From assembly GCF_022867865.1 (NCBI RefSeq), contig NZ_JALIEC010000005.1, positions 248,001 through 312,000 on the forward strand: a stretch of 64,000 bases of DNA. Direction: 5' to 3'. The position numbers and the translations under genes were made by a program. How positions within the stretch are numbered: position 1 is the stretch's first letter; each line of letters starts with the position of its first letter. Below, piece by piece: positions 44,026 to 54,110 of the stretch. The notes under the pieces were generated by a model, which was not told the DNA's origin, searched no databases, and saw nothing but the letters and a program-made list of their open reading frames with translations. The DNA comes from Phaeobacter sp. J2-8. Its GTDB lineage: Bacteria > Pseudomonadota > Alphaproteobacteria > Rhodobacterales > Rhodobacteraceae.

Positions 44026-45546
44026 TCATGCGGTCCCGTTGCGCGCCGCCCCACACTTGCCAAAGCACCAGCGGACAGCCCCCTTGAGCAGACGGCTTTG
44101 CAGGGCCAGGGAAAAGACGATCAATGCAAGCAGGATCAGCGCAACCGGCCGGGTCACAAAGGGTTCCAGCGACCCACCCGATCCCAAAAGTGCGCGGCGG
44201 ATGCTGAAATCGGCCATGGTGCCCAGCAAAACGCCAATCACCGCCGGGGCCACGGGATAGCCGAGCTCCTCCAGCAGATAGACCACAACCCCGAACAGGA
44301 ACATCAGGTAGACGTTGAACACGTTCAGACCAAGCGCATAAGATCCCAGCACCGCAAGGAAGGCCACCAGCGGCATCAGCACCTCGACCGGCAGGCGCAG
44401 CACCTGCACCGAGGCCCGTGCCATCAGAAGGCCAAGCACCAGAATAAATCCCGACGCCCAAAGCAGCATCGCCCCCATCTGTGGGATGAAATTCGGCGCT
44501 TCAAAAGCCAGCATTGGCCCCGGGCGCACCCCATGCAGGTTCAACGCGCCAAGCAGCATCGCCGCCGGCGGCGAGCCGGGCACCCCAAGCGTCAGCACCG
44601 GGATGATCGCACCACCGATACAGGCATTATTGGCGGTCTCGGCACAGATCACGCCCTTGATGTTGCCCTTGCCAAAGCTTTCGGGATCGGAATCGAGCTT
44701 TTTGCCAGTGTCATAAGACGCCCACGAGGCGATATCCTCGCCCACACCGGGGATCGTGCCGACGCCCACACCGATACAGCCAGAGCGCAGAACGCTGCCC
44801 TTGTTGCGCCAAAGAAATCCCAGACGGGGCCGCAGGCTGCCGATATGTGGGCGCGCGCCGCCGACGACCTCTCGGTCCCGCAACACGCGGATGATCTGTG
44901 GAATTGCAAAGGCCCCAAGGATGACCGGCACCACCTCGATCCCGCAGGCCAATTCCGGGATTCCCATGGTAAACCGCTGATAGCCCTGGATCGTCTCGAT
45001 CCCGACAGAGGCCAGCATCAGCCCCAGAATACCCGAGATCCAGCCCTTGGCCGGCATGTCCGGCGCGGTGAGTGACCCGCAGATCAAAACGCCAAAGATC
45101 GCGAGCAAAAAGAATTCGACCGATGTGAACAGCAACGCCATGTCAATCAGCAACGGTGACACGAGGATCATCGCCAGAAGCCCAAAGACCGTTCCAACCA
45201 CCGATGCAATGGTGGCGGTGGCAATCGCCTCTCCGCCCTGGCCCCGTTGGGCAAGAATGTGACCATCCAGCGCCGTCGCCGCCCCTGCGGCGGTGCCCGG
45301 AATGCCAAGCAGGATGGCAGAATGCGCCGGGCCATAGATCGCCCCGACATAGGCGCCGATCAGCGCAAACATGGCCAATTCGGTCGAAAGATTGAAGGTA
45401 ACCGTGCTTAGCAAAGCCACGGCCAAGGTTGCCGTCAGGCCCGGAAGGGCACCGAAAACCATCCCGACAAGAACGGAACCGGCCAGCACCAACAGGTTCT
45501 GAAAGGAGGCAACGACAAGGATTTGTTCTGCGAAAGAATGTAACAT
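44026..45546 (-). CDS. Tripartite tricarboxylate transporter, large permease (TctA family)
   Basis: A 506-residue permease with about twelve transmembrane segments. The conserved glycine-rich repeats GALPGLTATLAVALL and ILGIPGTAAGAATALDG and the block AETANNACIGGAIIPVLTLGVPGSPPAAML are typical of TctA. It is last in the C-B-A gene order. The start is the ATG at 45546 (MLHSFAEQILVV). Substrates of this family range from citrate to sugar acids and terephthalate; the next-door catabolic operon suggests an organic acid or sugar acid. Confidence 0.94.
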   Translation of the reverse strand: MLHSFAEQILVVASFQNLLVLAGSVLVGMVFGALPGLTATLAVALLSTVTFNLSTELAMFALIGAYVGAIYGPAHSAILLGIPGTAAGAATALDGHILAQRGQGGEAIATATIASVVGTVFGLLAMILVSPLLIDMALLFTSVEFFLLAIFGVLICGSLTAPDMPAKGWISGILGLMLASVGIETIQGYQRFTMGIPELACGIEVVPVILGAFAIPQIIRVLRDREVVGGARPHIGSLRPRLGFLWRNKGSVLRSGCIGVGVGTIPGVGEDIASWASYDTGKKLDSDPESFGKGNIKGVICAETANNACIGGAIIPVLTLGVPGSPPAAMLLGALNLHGVRPGPMLAFEAPNFIPQMGAMLLWASGFILVLGLLMARASVQVLRLPVEVLMPLVAFLAVLGSYALGLNVFNVYLMFLFGVVVYLLEELGYPVAPAVIGVLLGTMADFSIRRALLGSGGSLEPFVTRPVALILLALIVFSLALQSRLLKGAVRWCFGKCGAARNGTA

Positions 45547-45574
45547 GAAGGTTGGGCGTCCTTTGCGGCGGGCC

Positions 45575-46102
45575 TCAGGGCACGGGCACGTAGAGATAGG
45601 TTGAAAAGACATGCGCGATGCTGACCGGAACGATGACAGAGACCAGCGCAGCGATGGCCGCGCGGCGGGCCAATGTCGCGCCAGCCCCCGGCAACCAGAA
45701 GACCGCGATCATGACGAAGACAAAGACCACGCTTGCCAGTTGGAAATTCACCCGCCCCAGCGCGCCAAAGATGTAAAGACCGCTCCAGACAACGATAAAG
45801 ACAACCCGGTGCACCCGGACGTTCCTTGGCAGGTCCAAGATCCAGGCCATCAACGGTCCGGCGATGTCACGATGACCGCCCTCGGCCACGGCGGACACCA
45901 GCACCCGCAGGCTGAACAGGATCAGCAATATCCCGAGGATCGCGGGAAAAAGACCGGGCGACAGATACCATTGTGCCTCTGCACCGGTGCGCGAGGTCTC
46001 CCACGGCATCAAGCTGGACTGATAAAGCACCAGCCCCCCAAAGGCGATAAAGAGCAAACAGACGACGAAATCCGCCTTGCGACGGGCCTGACGCGGCAAC
46101 AT
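45575..46102 (-). CDS. Tripartite tricarboxylate transporter, small permease (TctB family)
   Basis: A 175-residue protein with four transmembrane segments and the family LSPGLFPAILGILLILFS. AGGAGA precedes the ATG at 46102. It is located between the TctC-type and TctA-type genes, which supports a complete transporter. Confidence 0.9.
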   Translation of the reverse strand: MLPRQARRKADFVVCLLFIAFGGLVLYQSSLMPWETSRTGAEAQWYLSPGLFPAILGILLILFSLRVLVSAVAEGGHRDIAGPLMAWILDLPRNVRVHRVVFIVVWSGLYIFGALGRVNFQLASVVFVFVMIAVFWLPGAGATLARRAAIAALVSVIVPVSIAHVFSTYLYVPVP

Positions 46103-46171
46103 GGCATTCTCCTGTGATGTAACAAGAGACCGGCACATGTCGGTGCCGGTCCGCAGGTGCGAAGGGAGGGA

Positions 46172-47182
46172 TCAGGCGTCAGGTGCCAGAATACCAAGCT
46201 CTGCCGGGTCGGTCGCGGCGATGCCCAATTCGTGCAGCTTGTAGCTCATCGCGCGCTCCATCGCGTCCAGTTCCGCCTCGGCCTCCGGGCCATAGGCCCC
46301 GGACAAGGCCATATAGCGTTCGTTCGCCAGGCTCTGGATCTTCGGGGCCTTCATCGCCTTTTCAAAGGCCGCATCGATCTTGGCGGTGACCTCTTCCGGC
46401 AGATCCTTGGGAACCGCCATGCCCAGCCACTGGCGCGCCGGGATCTTCTGGATGTCGGGATAGGTCACGCCCGCCGCCGGGATCGGATCCATATCGCCAA
46501 GCTGATAGGGCTGCATTTCAATCATCGCCAATGGCCGGAACTTGCCCGCCTTGATGTATTCGGCCTGCTCGGACACGCTCGACACCACGGCATCGACTTC
46601 GCCGGTCAAGGCACCGACCTGCGCCGGTGCGCTGCCCTCAAAGGGGATATAATTGAACTCGGCCTGTGCGCCCTGCCCCAAGGAGAGCGCCTTCATGTGC
46701 CAGACACAGCCAAGGGCGCAATGGCCGATCTTGACGCTGCCGGGGTTTTCCTTTGATGCGGTGATAAGTTCGTCAAGGGTTTCATATTTCGAATTCGCAT
46801 TGACGCTGATCACGCCCGGCGAGCCCCCGACGATGTACCAGCGCCAGTCCTGTGTGCCGGTCTGGTGGTATTCCAGCACCTTGGCCACCTGCATGCCCTC
46901 GGACGCGCCCAGCCATGCGTAACCGTCATGCGGCTGGCTCCAGACCTGGTTCATCGCAACACCGCCGCCGCCGCCGGTGCGGTTAACCACGTTGATGCGG
47001 CCGCCAAGTTGCTCTTGCATCGCCTCTGCGAGATAGCGGTTGGTGGTGTCGGTGCCACCACCGGCCGACGCCCAGACCGAAACCTCGATTGGTCGGCTTG
47101 GGAAATCCTCTGCCAAGACCGTGGATGCGGACAAAGCCAGCGCCAGCGCGCCAAGTCCGAGTGCTGTTGTTGTTCTGTTCAT
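46172..47182 (-). CDS. Tripartite tricarboxylate transporter, periplasmic binding protein (TctC family)
   Basis: A 336-residue binding protein with a signal peptide (MNRTTTALGLGALALALSA onward). After the FPSRPIEVSVWASAGGGTD start, the family block VNRTGGGGGVAMNQVWSQ is present. GGGAGG precedes the ATG. It is transcribed divergently from the catabolic operon, with a 707-base intergenic region between. Confidence 0.93.
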   Translation of the reverse strand: MNRTTTALGLGALALALSASTVLAEDFPSRPIEVSVWASAGGGTDTTNRYLAEAMQEQLGGRINVVNRTGGGGGVAMNQVWSQPHDGYAWLGASEGMQVAKVLEYHQTGTQDWRWYIVGGSPGVISVNANSKYETLDELITASKENPGSVKIGHCALGCVWHMKALSLGQGAQAEFNYIPFEGSAPAQVGALTGEVDAVVSSVSEQAEYIKAGKFRPLAMIEMQPYQLGDMDPIPAAGVTYPDIQKIPARQWLGMAVPKDLPEEVTAKIDAAFEKAMKAPKIQSLANERYMALSGAYGPEAEAELDAMERAMSYKLHELGIAATDPAELGILAPDA

Positions 47183-47889
47183 GCGTACCTCCCGTACATA
47201 CGTTTAAAGCCCCGCGCCGAAGGGTCCGGCCGGGCATTCCGCCGCCCGAATACGGGACGGTCGAAATTTTGGTGCAGTGTGGTGCAGTTCTCCTCGACCA
47301 ACAGCGTAATAGCTCACATAGCCGTATGTCAAACTACATTATGATATTGAATTCAGAAAGGTCGGACGAGGGCGATCCAACAAGGAAGGCAGAAACAAGT
47401 CGTTGTTTTCATTAACCTTACAAAGAGACTGACCGCCCTCAGGCCACCACCAACCGCAAACACAAAGGGGCTTTTCGGGGTTAATCCGACAATTTTCGGG
47501 ATGCTTTGGCGATATTTCTGGACGATTCTCGGCAACTCGGGATCTAGCGGGCCAGAAATGCCGAATCGGACCTCATATGGCCCATTACCCACCCCAAGAC
47601 CCGCCGAAACCGTGTCTATATCCCAGGAGAAGACGACGCCCTGCTCAAGCTCACCGGCGACGACACCACCTGCGCGCCCCGCCACGGGGCCTCCTCACCC
47701 CCGAACCCCATACATATTAATGCCCGCATACCCGTTGGGGTCATATTCCCACACCTTTGGCCCACAAGTGGCAAGCCAACCCCGGCTTATCCCACGGTCC
47801 AATCCCAAATTATGAAGTTATATCCAGCATTATGGATTGACGCCCGGCATTGCGGGATGCTAGCAATTCATCAGGAAAGGGAGGATGGG
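47183..47889. other. 707-base divergent control region with possible decayed coding remnant
   Basis: This separates the binding-protein gene from the catabolic operon. Close to the binding-protein gene lies a GGTGCAGT direct repeat (47271-47288) with 10-base spacing. Around 47575-47700 a frame reads WPITHPKTRRNRVYIPGEDD with a following LLKLTGDDTTC, faintly like DUF427 proteins, but it has no start or conserved end. I see no intact gene here. Confidence 0.5.
47271..47288 (+). promoter_or_regulatory. Direct repeat GGTGCAGT, one helical turn apart
   Basis: GGTGCAGT at 47271-47278 and again at 47281-47288. Two identical half sites on one face of the helix suggest binding of a dimeric regulator, perhaps the IclR-family protein encoded at 54104. 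The link is inference from position. Confidence 0.35.
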
Positions 47890-48945
47890 ATGTCAAAGCT
47901 AAAGATCGTCACGGTCGGCGCCGGATACTTCAGCCACCACCATTATGACGCATGGTCCCGAATTCCCGAGGTGGAGGTCGCTGGCATTGCTTATGCAAAA
48001 GACAGGGCCAAAGCGCAGAAGGTTGCGGACACCTATGAAATTGCGGTGGTGTCCGATGATCTTGAGGGGCTGCTCGACACCGTTCAGCCCGACATCCTTG
48101 ACATTATATCCCCGCCCGACACCCACCTGCCCTTTGCGCAACTGGCCAAACAGCGCGGCATTCATGCGATTTCGCAAAAGCCGATGGCCACCGACCTGGA
48201 TCAAGCCCGGGCGATGGCGACACTGGCGCGCCAACCCGGCTCCAGCCTCATCATTCATGACAACTGGCGGTTCAAACCGTGGTTTCGTGAAATCGCCCGG
48301 CTTCTGGACGGGGGGGCCATTGGCCCGCTGTACAATGTCACCTTCAGAATGCGGCCCGGCGACGGCCAGGGGCCGAATGCCTATCTCGACCGCCAGCCCT
48401 ATTTTCAGAAAATGCCCCGGTTCCTGCTGCATGAAACCGGCGTGCATATGATTGATGTGTTCCGTTTCCTGTTCGGAGAGGTGCATGCGGTCACCGCCAC
48501 ACTGCGCCGGTTGAACCCGGCCATCGCAGGCGAGGATGCGGGCTATGTCATGTTCGAATTCAATTCCGGGCTTGCCGGGCTGTTGGATGGCAATCGTCTT
48601 GTCGATCACGAGGCCGACAATACCCGTCTGACGGTCGGCGAAATGCTGATCGAGGGTGCAGAGGGCCAGATCCGGCTGGACGGGCGGGCACGGATTTTCA
48701 TCCGCCCGAATGGCGGCAGCTTTGCCCAGCACAGCTATCAATGGGCCAACCGCGGCTATGCCGGCGACTGCGTGCACGCGCTGCAGCGGCATGTGGTCGA
48801 CTATCTGACCACGGGCACGGCGGTCGAAAACACCGCCGACGCGTATCTGCAAAGCATGTTGATAGAAGAGGCATGTTACCGGTCCGACAGCCTACGACAG
48901 ACCGTCGATATCGAAACAATCATACAAGAGACGCACGCGGCCTGA
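47890..48945 (+). CDS. Gfo/Idh/MocA-family dehydrogenase, first gene of the catabolic operon
   Basis: A 351-residue NAD(P)-dependent dehydrogenase. The N terminus KIVTVGAGYFSHHHYDAWSR is the Rossmann motif, followed by ISQKPMATDLDQA (family Lys-Pro), HDNWRFKPWFREIARLL and a conserved HETGVHMIDVFRFLFG. AGGGAGG precedes the ATG at 47890. It could oxidise a hydroxyl group of a cyclitol or sugar acid, as IolG does in inositol catabolism. Confidence 0.88.
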   Translation: MSKLKIVTVGAGYFSHHHYDAWSRIPEVEVAGIAYAKDRAKAQKVADTYEIAVVSDDLEGLLDTVQPDILDIISPPDTHLPFAQLAKQRGIHAISQKPMATDLDQARAMATLARQPGSSLIIHDNWRFKPWFREIARLLDGGAIGPLYNVTFRMRPGDGQGPNAYLDRQPYFQKMPRFLLHETGVHMIDVFRFLFGEVHAVTATLRRLNPAIAGEDAGYVMFEFNSGLAGLLDGNRLVDHEADNTRLTVGEMLIEGAEGQIRLDGRARIFIRPNGGSFAQHSYQWANRGYAGDCVHALQRHVVDYLTTGTAVENTADAYLQSMLIEEACYRSDSLRQTVDIETIIQETHAA

Positions 48946-48970
48946 TCCGCGGCAATAAGGGAGAGGAAAC

Positions 48971-49843
48971 ATGACCGACAAGATCTTGGTAACCGGCGGC
49001 GCCGGCCGTCTGGGATGGCACGTCGTCGAAGAGATGAAGACTGGCGCCGAGCTGACCGTTCTGGACATCTGCGCGCCAAGACAGGACCTGCCCTACATCG
49101 AGGGTTCGGTTCTGGACTTTGAATTGCTGCAGAAAAGCTTTCAGGGTCAGGACGTGGTTGTGCATCTTGCCGCCATCCCGAACCCGCGCACCGCCCCCGC
49201 CGACGTGACATTTCAAACCAACGTCCAGGGCACCTGGAACGTGCTTCAGGCCGCCGAGGAGGCCGGGGTGCGCCGGGTTGTCGTGATCTCCAGCGATGCG
49301 GCGACGGGGCTGCACTACAACCCCGAAAACTGGCAGCCGCAATATGTGCCAGTCGACGAAAAACACCCGCTGCGGCCCACGGATTTCTATAGCCTCAGCA
49401 AAGAGGTAACCGAGGTGGTGTGCCGTTCCTATGCCTTGCGCGGCAAGACCGAAATCGTGGTGATCCGCCCCACACATATCGTGTTCGAATTTGAATACCC
49501 GGAATTGCATGATCGGGGGGCCGATCTCGAGAACTATCATTTCTGGACCTATGTGTCGCCCTGGGACGTGGCGCAGGGCATCGAAAAGGCCGCAAAGGTG
49601 CCCGGCATCAACGGAGAGATCTTCTTTATCTCGGCCGAAGATTCACTGGGCGATGAGCCGCTGCTTGATCGGGTGCGCAAACGCTGGGGCATCACGGGCG
49701 ACGCGGTGCACAAGCCCGAAGTCTATGCCGCCAACCCGACGGCAAGCCTGCTCGACATCTCTGCGGCGCGCGAAAAGCTTGGTTATGCGCCGCGCGTGAA
49801 TTGGCGCGACATGGTCGCCAAAGTCGCGGCCACCGCCGAATAA
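48971..49843 (+). CDS. NAD-dependent epimerase/dehydratase (extended SDR)
   Basis: A 290-residue extended short-chain dehydrogenase. It has the cofactor motif VTGGAGRLGWHVVEEM, the active-site YSLSK, and HLAAIPNPRT typical of uronate dehydrogenase-like members. GAGAGGAAAC precedes the ATG. It is second in the operon. An acid-sugar or aldehyde substrate is likely; the exact reaction is unknown. Confidence 0.88.
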   Translation: MTDKILVTGGAGRLGWHVVEEMKTGAELTVLDICAPRQDLPYIEGSVLDFELLQKSFQGQDVVVHLAAIPNPRTAPADVTFQTNVQGTWNVLQAAEEAGVRRVVVISSDAATGLHYNPENWQPQYVPVDEKHPLRPTDFYSLSKEVTEVVCRSYALRGKTEIVVIRPTHIVFEFEYPELHDRGADLENYHFWTYVSPWDVAQGIEKAAKVPGINGEIFFISAEDSLGDEPLLDRVRKRWGITGDAVHKPEVYAANPTASLLDISAAREKLGYAPRVNWRDMVAKVAATAE

Positions 49844-49870
49844 GTCCCTGATTTCCTGAGAGGAACTGAA

Positions 49871-50734
49871 ATGTCCACCGCCGACTACGGCCTGAATCTT
49901 TATGCCTATACCTTCGATTACACCGCAGCCGAAGCCGTGCGCGAAGCCGCCGCAATGGGCTTTCCCGGGGTAGAACTGATGATGTTCCCCGGCCATCTGT
50001 GGCCGCCGGAAATGGGCGCGCCAGAGCGCCGCGCGCTGCGCGATGCGCTGGCAGACACCGGCACGCAGGTGATTTCGATCAACCAACCCAACCTTGACGT
50101 GAACCTGACCGCCGCCTCGCCCGAGGCCCGCGACTACAGCTTTTTGACCGTCCAGCGGATGATCGAAACCGCAGGCGAATTCGGCGGCAAATATGTCATC
50201 GTCGGCCCCGGCAAGATCAACCCGCTGATGCCCATGGCGGAACAGGAACGGCTGGGCCATTTCCACCGTGCGCTGGACCGGCTGATCCCCATTGCGCGGG
50301 GCCATGGGGTTCAGGTGCTGGGCGAAAACATGCCCTTCGCCTTTTTGCCCGATACCGAAACGCTGGTGTCGGCCATCGCGGGCTACACCGCAACCGAGGT
50401 CGGCGTGATCTATGACGTGGCCAATGGTCATTTCATCGCGGAACCGCTGCGGCCCGCGCTGGATCGGATCGGCGACCGGCTGAAACTGGTTCATGCGTCG
50501 GATACGGGCCGCGAGGTCTATAAACACGATCCCATCGGACGCGGCGACATGGATTGGACAACACTGGGGCAAGAGCTGATTGATTTTGGCTGGTCGCATC
50601 CCCCGGTGCTCGAAATCATCGGCCTGTCCGAGGATCTGACCGCCGAAATCAAGGACAGCAGCGCCAGACTGGATGCTGCTGGCTGGGACCGCATTGCCAA
50701 GAAACGGCACACAAAAGGGAGGAGCGCGGCATGA
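49871..50734 (+). CDS. Sugar phosphate isomerase/epimerase (xylose-isomerase-like TIM barrel)
   Basis: A 287-residue TIM-barrel protein of the AP-endonuclease-2/IolE-like superfamily. Acidic and His metal ligands can be traced in FPGVELMMFPGH, VLGENMPFAF, IYDVANGHF and KLVHASDTGREVYKHD, with the last Glu in VLEIIGLSED. Enzymes of this family include isomerases, epimerases and the inosose dehydratase IolE. It overlaps the ThDP gene by ATGA. Confidence 0.87.
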   Translation: MSTADYGLNLYAYTFDYTAAEAVREAAAMGFPGVELMMFPGHLWPPEMGAPERRALRDALADTGTQVISINQPNLDVNLTAASPEARDYSFLTVQRMIETAGEFGGKYVIVGPGKINPLMPMAEQERLGHFHRALDRLIPIARGHGVQVLGENMPFAFLPDTETLVSAIAGYTATEVGVIYDVANGHFIAEPLRPALDRIGDRLKLVHASDTGREVYKHDPIGRGDMDWTTLGQELIDFGWSHPPVLEIIGLSEDLTAEIKDSSARLDAAGWDRIAKKRHTKGRSAA

Positions 50735-52514
50735 AGCGCAGAAAGGGAGCCGACGTCATCGCCGATGTCCTGATTCAGGAAGAGGTGCCGTATGTTTTCG
50801 GCATCTGTGGCCATGGCAATGTCGGCATGATCGACGCGCTGCACGAGCGGCAGGACAAGATCAAATTCATCTCGCCACGGCACGAACAGACCGCCGGGCA
50901 CATGGCAGACGCCTATTACCGGGTGGCGCATAAACCGGTGGCGACGCTGACCTCCTGTGGGCCCGGCTCGGCCAATATGCCGATGTCACTTGCCTGCGCC
51001 CAGGCGGATAGTTCGGCGTTTCTGGCCATCACCGCCAACGTCCCGACATCACAGTTCAACCGCGCGCCGTTTCAGGAAAGCTACCAGCATTTTCAGGCAG
51101 ATTTCCCCTCGGTCGTGCGGCCCTATGTAAAGCGCAGCTTTCAGCCGTCGCGCGTCGATATGCTGCCGACCGCGATGCGACAGGCGATGCATATGATGAC
51201 CTCGGGCCGCCCCGGCCCCGTGCATCTGGATGTGCCCTACAATGTCTTTCAGGAACAAGACATGGTCGAGCTGCCCGCGCCGCGATCGCTAAGCCCGATC
51301 AATCGCACCGGTGGATCGCCCGAGGATATTGCCCGCGCCGCTGACATGCTGTTGGGGGCGGAACGCCCGCTGATCTTTATCGGCCATGGCGTTACCATTT
51401 CCGAGGCCAGCGTCGAACTGACCGAGCTGGTCAATCGGCTGGGCATTGCGGTTGCCATGTCGCCCAACGGTATGGGCACTCTGGACATGCAGCACCCGCT
51501 GAGCCTTGGCTTTATTGGTCGCAACGGCACCCATGCCGCGAATGAGGCCGGTCGGCGCTGTGATGTGCTGCTGACGCTGGGGGCGCGCTTTGACGACCGG
51601 TCGTCAAGCTCGTGGAAACAAGGTTACAGCTGGAACATTCCCCCACCCGTCTGATCCATGTCGACATCGACGTGAATGAGATCGGCCGCAATTATGACCC
51701 GACGCTGGGGGTCTGTGCCGACATCCGTACCTTCCTGCGTCAGCTTCTGGCCGAGATCGAACGCCGTGGCGGCGCGACAGAGGCGCGTGCCACGGGCGAG
51801 CCTTGGCGGCAAAGGATTGCCGCATGGAAAGCCCAGTGGGAGGCCCATATTGCGCCCGCCTTTGCCGCCGATACCGCGCCCATGCGCCCGGAACGGGTGG
51901 TGAAGGAAGTTCAGGGTGTGCTGCCCGAGGATGCGATCCTGGTGTGTGACAGTGGCGTGCACCACAATTGGTTCATGCAATACTGGCAGGCCCGGCGCCC
52001 GCAACGGATGCTCAACACCTGGGGCTTTTCGGCCATGGGCTTTGGCGTCAGCGGCGCGCTTGGGGCCAAGCTGGCCGCGCCAAACAGCCCGGTGGTCGCG
52101 GTTGTCGGTGACGGCGGTTTCACCATGACACCGCATGTCTTGTGCACGGCGGTGGAATACAACATCCCCGTCGTCTGGGTGATCTGGAACAACTATGCCT
52201 GGGGGGCGATCCGCGATCTGCAACTGGGACCGTTCGAAGGCCGGGAATTGAACACCAGCTTCACCACCGCCGACAATTCCCAGCCCTATAACCCGGACTT
52301 CAGCGCCATGGCCCGGGCGCATGGGATCGACGGGGTCAAAGTATCGAATGCGGCCGATTTCGGCGCTGCCCTGCAAATGGCCATTGCCGCGAACAAACCC
52401 TTTGTCATCGACGCCGAAGTCGATGTGAACGTGAAACCCACCTCGGTCGGGACATGGGAACTGCCGCCGTTGCGGCACCCGGAACCGGCCTTTGGGGCCC
52501 CATGGAGACCATGA
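50731..52514 (+). CDS. ThDP-dependent enzyme (IolD/acetolactate synthase-like), frameshifted
   Basis: A thiamine-diphosphate enzyme of about 594 residues after repair. The Pyr domain begins with FGICGHGNVGMIDAL and has the activating Glu in SPRHEQTAGHMADAYYR; the PP domain has GDGGFTMTPHVLCTAVEYN with NNYAWGAI (the GDG-NN cofactor motif). The frame breaks at a C5 run (51640-51644) that should be C6, restoring NIPPTRLIHVDIDVNEIG. GHGNV is also found in IolD, suggesting C-C hydrolysis or decarboxylation. It is overlapped by the ALDH gene (ATGA). Confidence 0.87.
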
Positions 52515-53950
52515 TGAAAGACAACCCGGACATCATTGAGGTGCGCCACCTGATCGGCGGCCAATGGATCGACAGCGACGACAGCGACACCACCCTCAAT
52601 CCCTTTCACGGCACCCCGGTGGGGCGCGTCGGGCGCGGCACACCCGCGACCATGGACAAAGCACTGGAGGCGGCCCGCAAGGCCGCCCCGCAAATCGCGG
52701 CGATCCCGGCGCATGAACGGGCGGCGATCCTGCATCGCGCGGCGGCCCTGATCACGGAACGCGCCGAAGAGATCGGTCTGACAATGTCACGCGAAACCGG
52801 CAAGGCCATTGGCGACGCCGTTGCCGAAGTCAGCCGGTCCCAGGACACGATGACGCTTTCCGCCGAAGAGGCCGTGCGGATCGAGGGCAGCCATGTGCCG
52901 CTTGACGCCAGCGCCATGGGCTCGGGCAAGCTGGCCTTCATGACCCGCTTTCCGGTGGGGGTTGTCGCGGCGGTCACCCCGTTCAACGCGCCCTTCAACC
53001 TGGCCTGCCACAAGATCGGGCCGGCCTTTGCCGCCGGCAACGCCTGTGTCCTCAAGCCCCCACCCCAGGCCGCCGCCACGGTGCACAAACTGGCCGAAAT
53101 CTTTCAGGATGCCGGCGCGCCCGCCGGGGCCCTGAATGTGGTGCATGGCGGTGTCGAGGTCGGCAAGGCGCTGGTGTCGGACCCGCGGGTCGATTTCGTC
53201 ACCTTCACCGGATCATCCGCTGCGGGTGCGGCGATCAAGGCCGCCAGCGGATTGCGCCGGGTGGCGCTGGAACTGGGCGGCGCAGGCCAGACCATCGTGC
53301 ATTCCGATGCCGACGTGGCGAAAGCCGCGCCTCTGGCGGCGAAAAACGCCATGCGTCTGGCGGGGCAAAGCTGCTTGTCGGTTCAGACGGTCTTTGTTCA
53401 CAACAGCAGGCTGGATGACTTTACCGATCTGCTTGTCACCGAGGTTGCGAAGCTGCGGATCGGCGACCCGCAGGACCCGGCCACCGACGTTGGCACATTG
53501 ATCGACGACGCAGCCGCGAAACGCGTGGAAAACTGGATCGGCGAGGCCGCAGCCGGTGGTGCCGAGGTGTTGATCGGCGGCACCCGTCATGGCGCGGCAA
53601 TCGAACCCACGGTGATCCGTGGCCCCGCACCCACCGACAAAGTCTTTTGCGAAGAGGTCTTTGGCCCGGTGGTCAGCGTGGTCGGCTATGACGATATCGA
53701 AGCGGTCTTCGACATGATGAACGCAGGGCGCTACGGGCTTCATACCGGGATTTTCACCGCTTCGAACGAGGTGATGATGCGCGCCTATCGCGCCATTCGC
53801 ACCGGCGGTCTGATTGTCAACGGCACCTCGACCTGGCGCACAGATCAGCTCGCGTATGGCGGCGTCAAGGACAGCGGTATCGGCCGCGAAGGCCCGCGCT
53901 ATGCGATCCGCGACATGACCGACGAACGCATGATCCTGTTCAACATGTAA
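52511..53950 (+). CDS. NAD(P)-dependent aldehyde dehydrogenase
   Basis: A 479-residue aldehyde dehydrogenase. Conserved are FPVGVVAAVTPFNAPFNLAC, the Glu in LELGGAGQTI, the catalytic Cys in AGQSCLSVQTV and the C-terminal CEEVFGPVVSV. The ATG at 52511 overlaps the ThDP stop; an ATG at 52514 is nearly equivalent. It would oxidise an aldehyde released by the previous step. It ends the operon before a strong terminator. Confidence 0.93.
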   Translation: MMKDNPDIIEVRHLIGGQWIDSDDSDTTLNPFHGTPVGRVGRGTPATMDKALEAARKAAPQIAAIPAHERAAILHRAAALITERAEEIGLTMSRETGKAIGDAVAEVSRSQDTMTLSAEEAVRIEGSHVPLDASAMGSGKLAFMTRFPVGVVAAVTPFNAPFNLACHKIGPAFAAGNACVLKPPPQAAATVHKLAEIFQDAGAPAGALNVVHGGVEVGKALVSDPRVDFVTFTGSSAAGAAIKAASGLRRVALELGGAGQTIVHSDADVAKAAPLAAKNAMRLAGQSCLSVQTVFVHNSRLDDFTDLLVTEVAKLRIGDPQDPATDVGTLIDDAAAKRVENWIGEAAAGGAEVLIGGTRHGAAIEPTVIRGPAPTDKVFCEEVFGPVVSVVGYDDIEAVFDMMNAGRYGLHTGIFTASNEVMMRAYRAIRTGGLIVNGTSTWRTDQLAYGGVKDSGIGREGPRYAIRDMTDERMILFNM

Positions 53951-54071
53951 ATCAGGGTCGACAACAGGGCGGCAGGAACACCCGGAAGACTGTGATTGCC
54001 GCCCACCCCGCCAGAAAACCCCACCAGAACACCCGCCGGAACAAGAGGTGCTCCCCTCGTCCGGCATCCTG

Positions 54072-54110
54072 CCCCGCGCCGAAATTGCTTCGGGGCGGGG
54101 TTTTCATTTT
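54072..54110 (+). terminator. Intrinsic terminator of the catabolic operon
   Basis: CCCCGCGCCGAA, five bases, TTCGGGGCGGGG (one mismatch) then TTTTCATTTT. The T tract contains the stop codon of the convergent IclR-type gene. Confidence 0.85.

Noticed and set aside
47353-47685. 110-codon minus-strand open frame in the divergent region
   Set aside because: No ribosome-binding site, low-complexity Gly/Val start and no similarity that I recognise.
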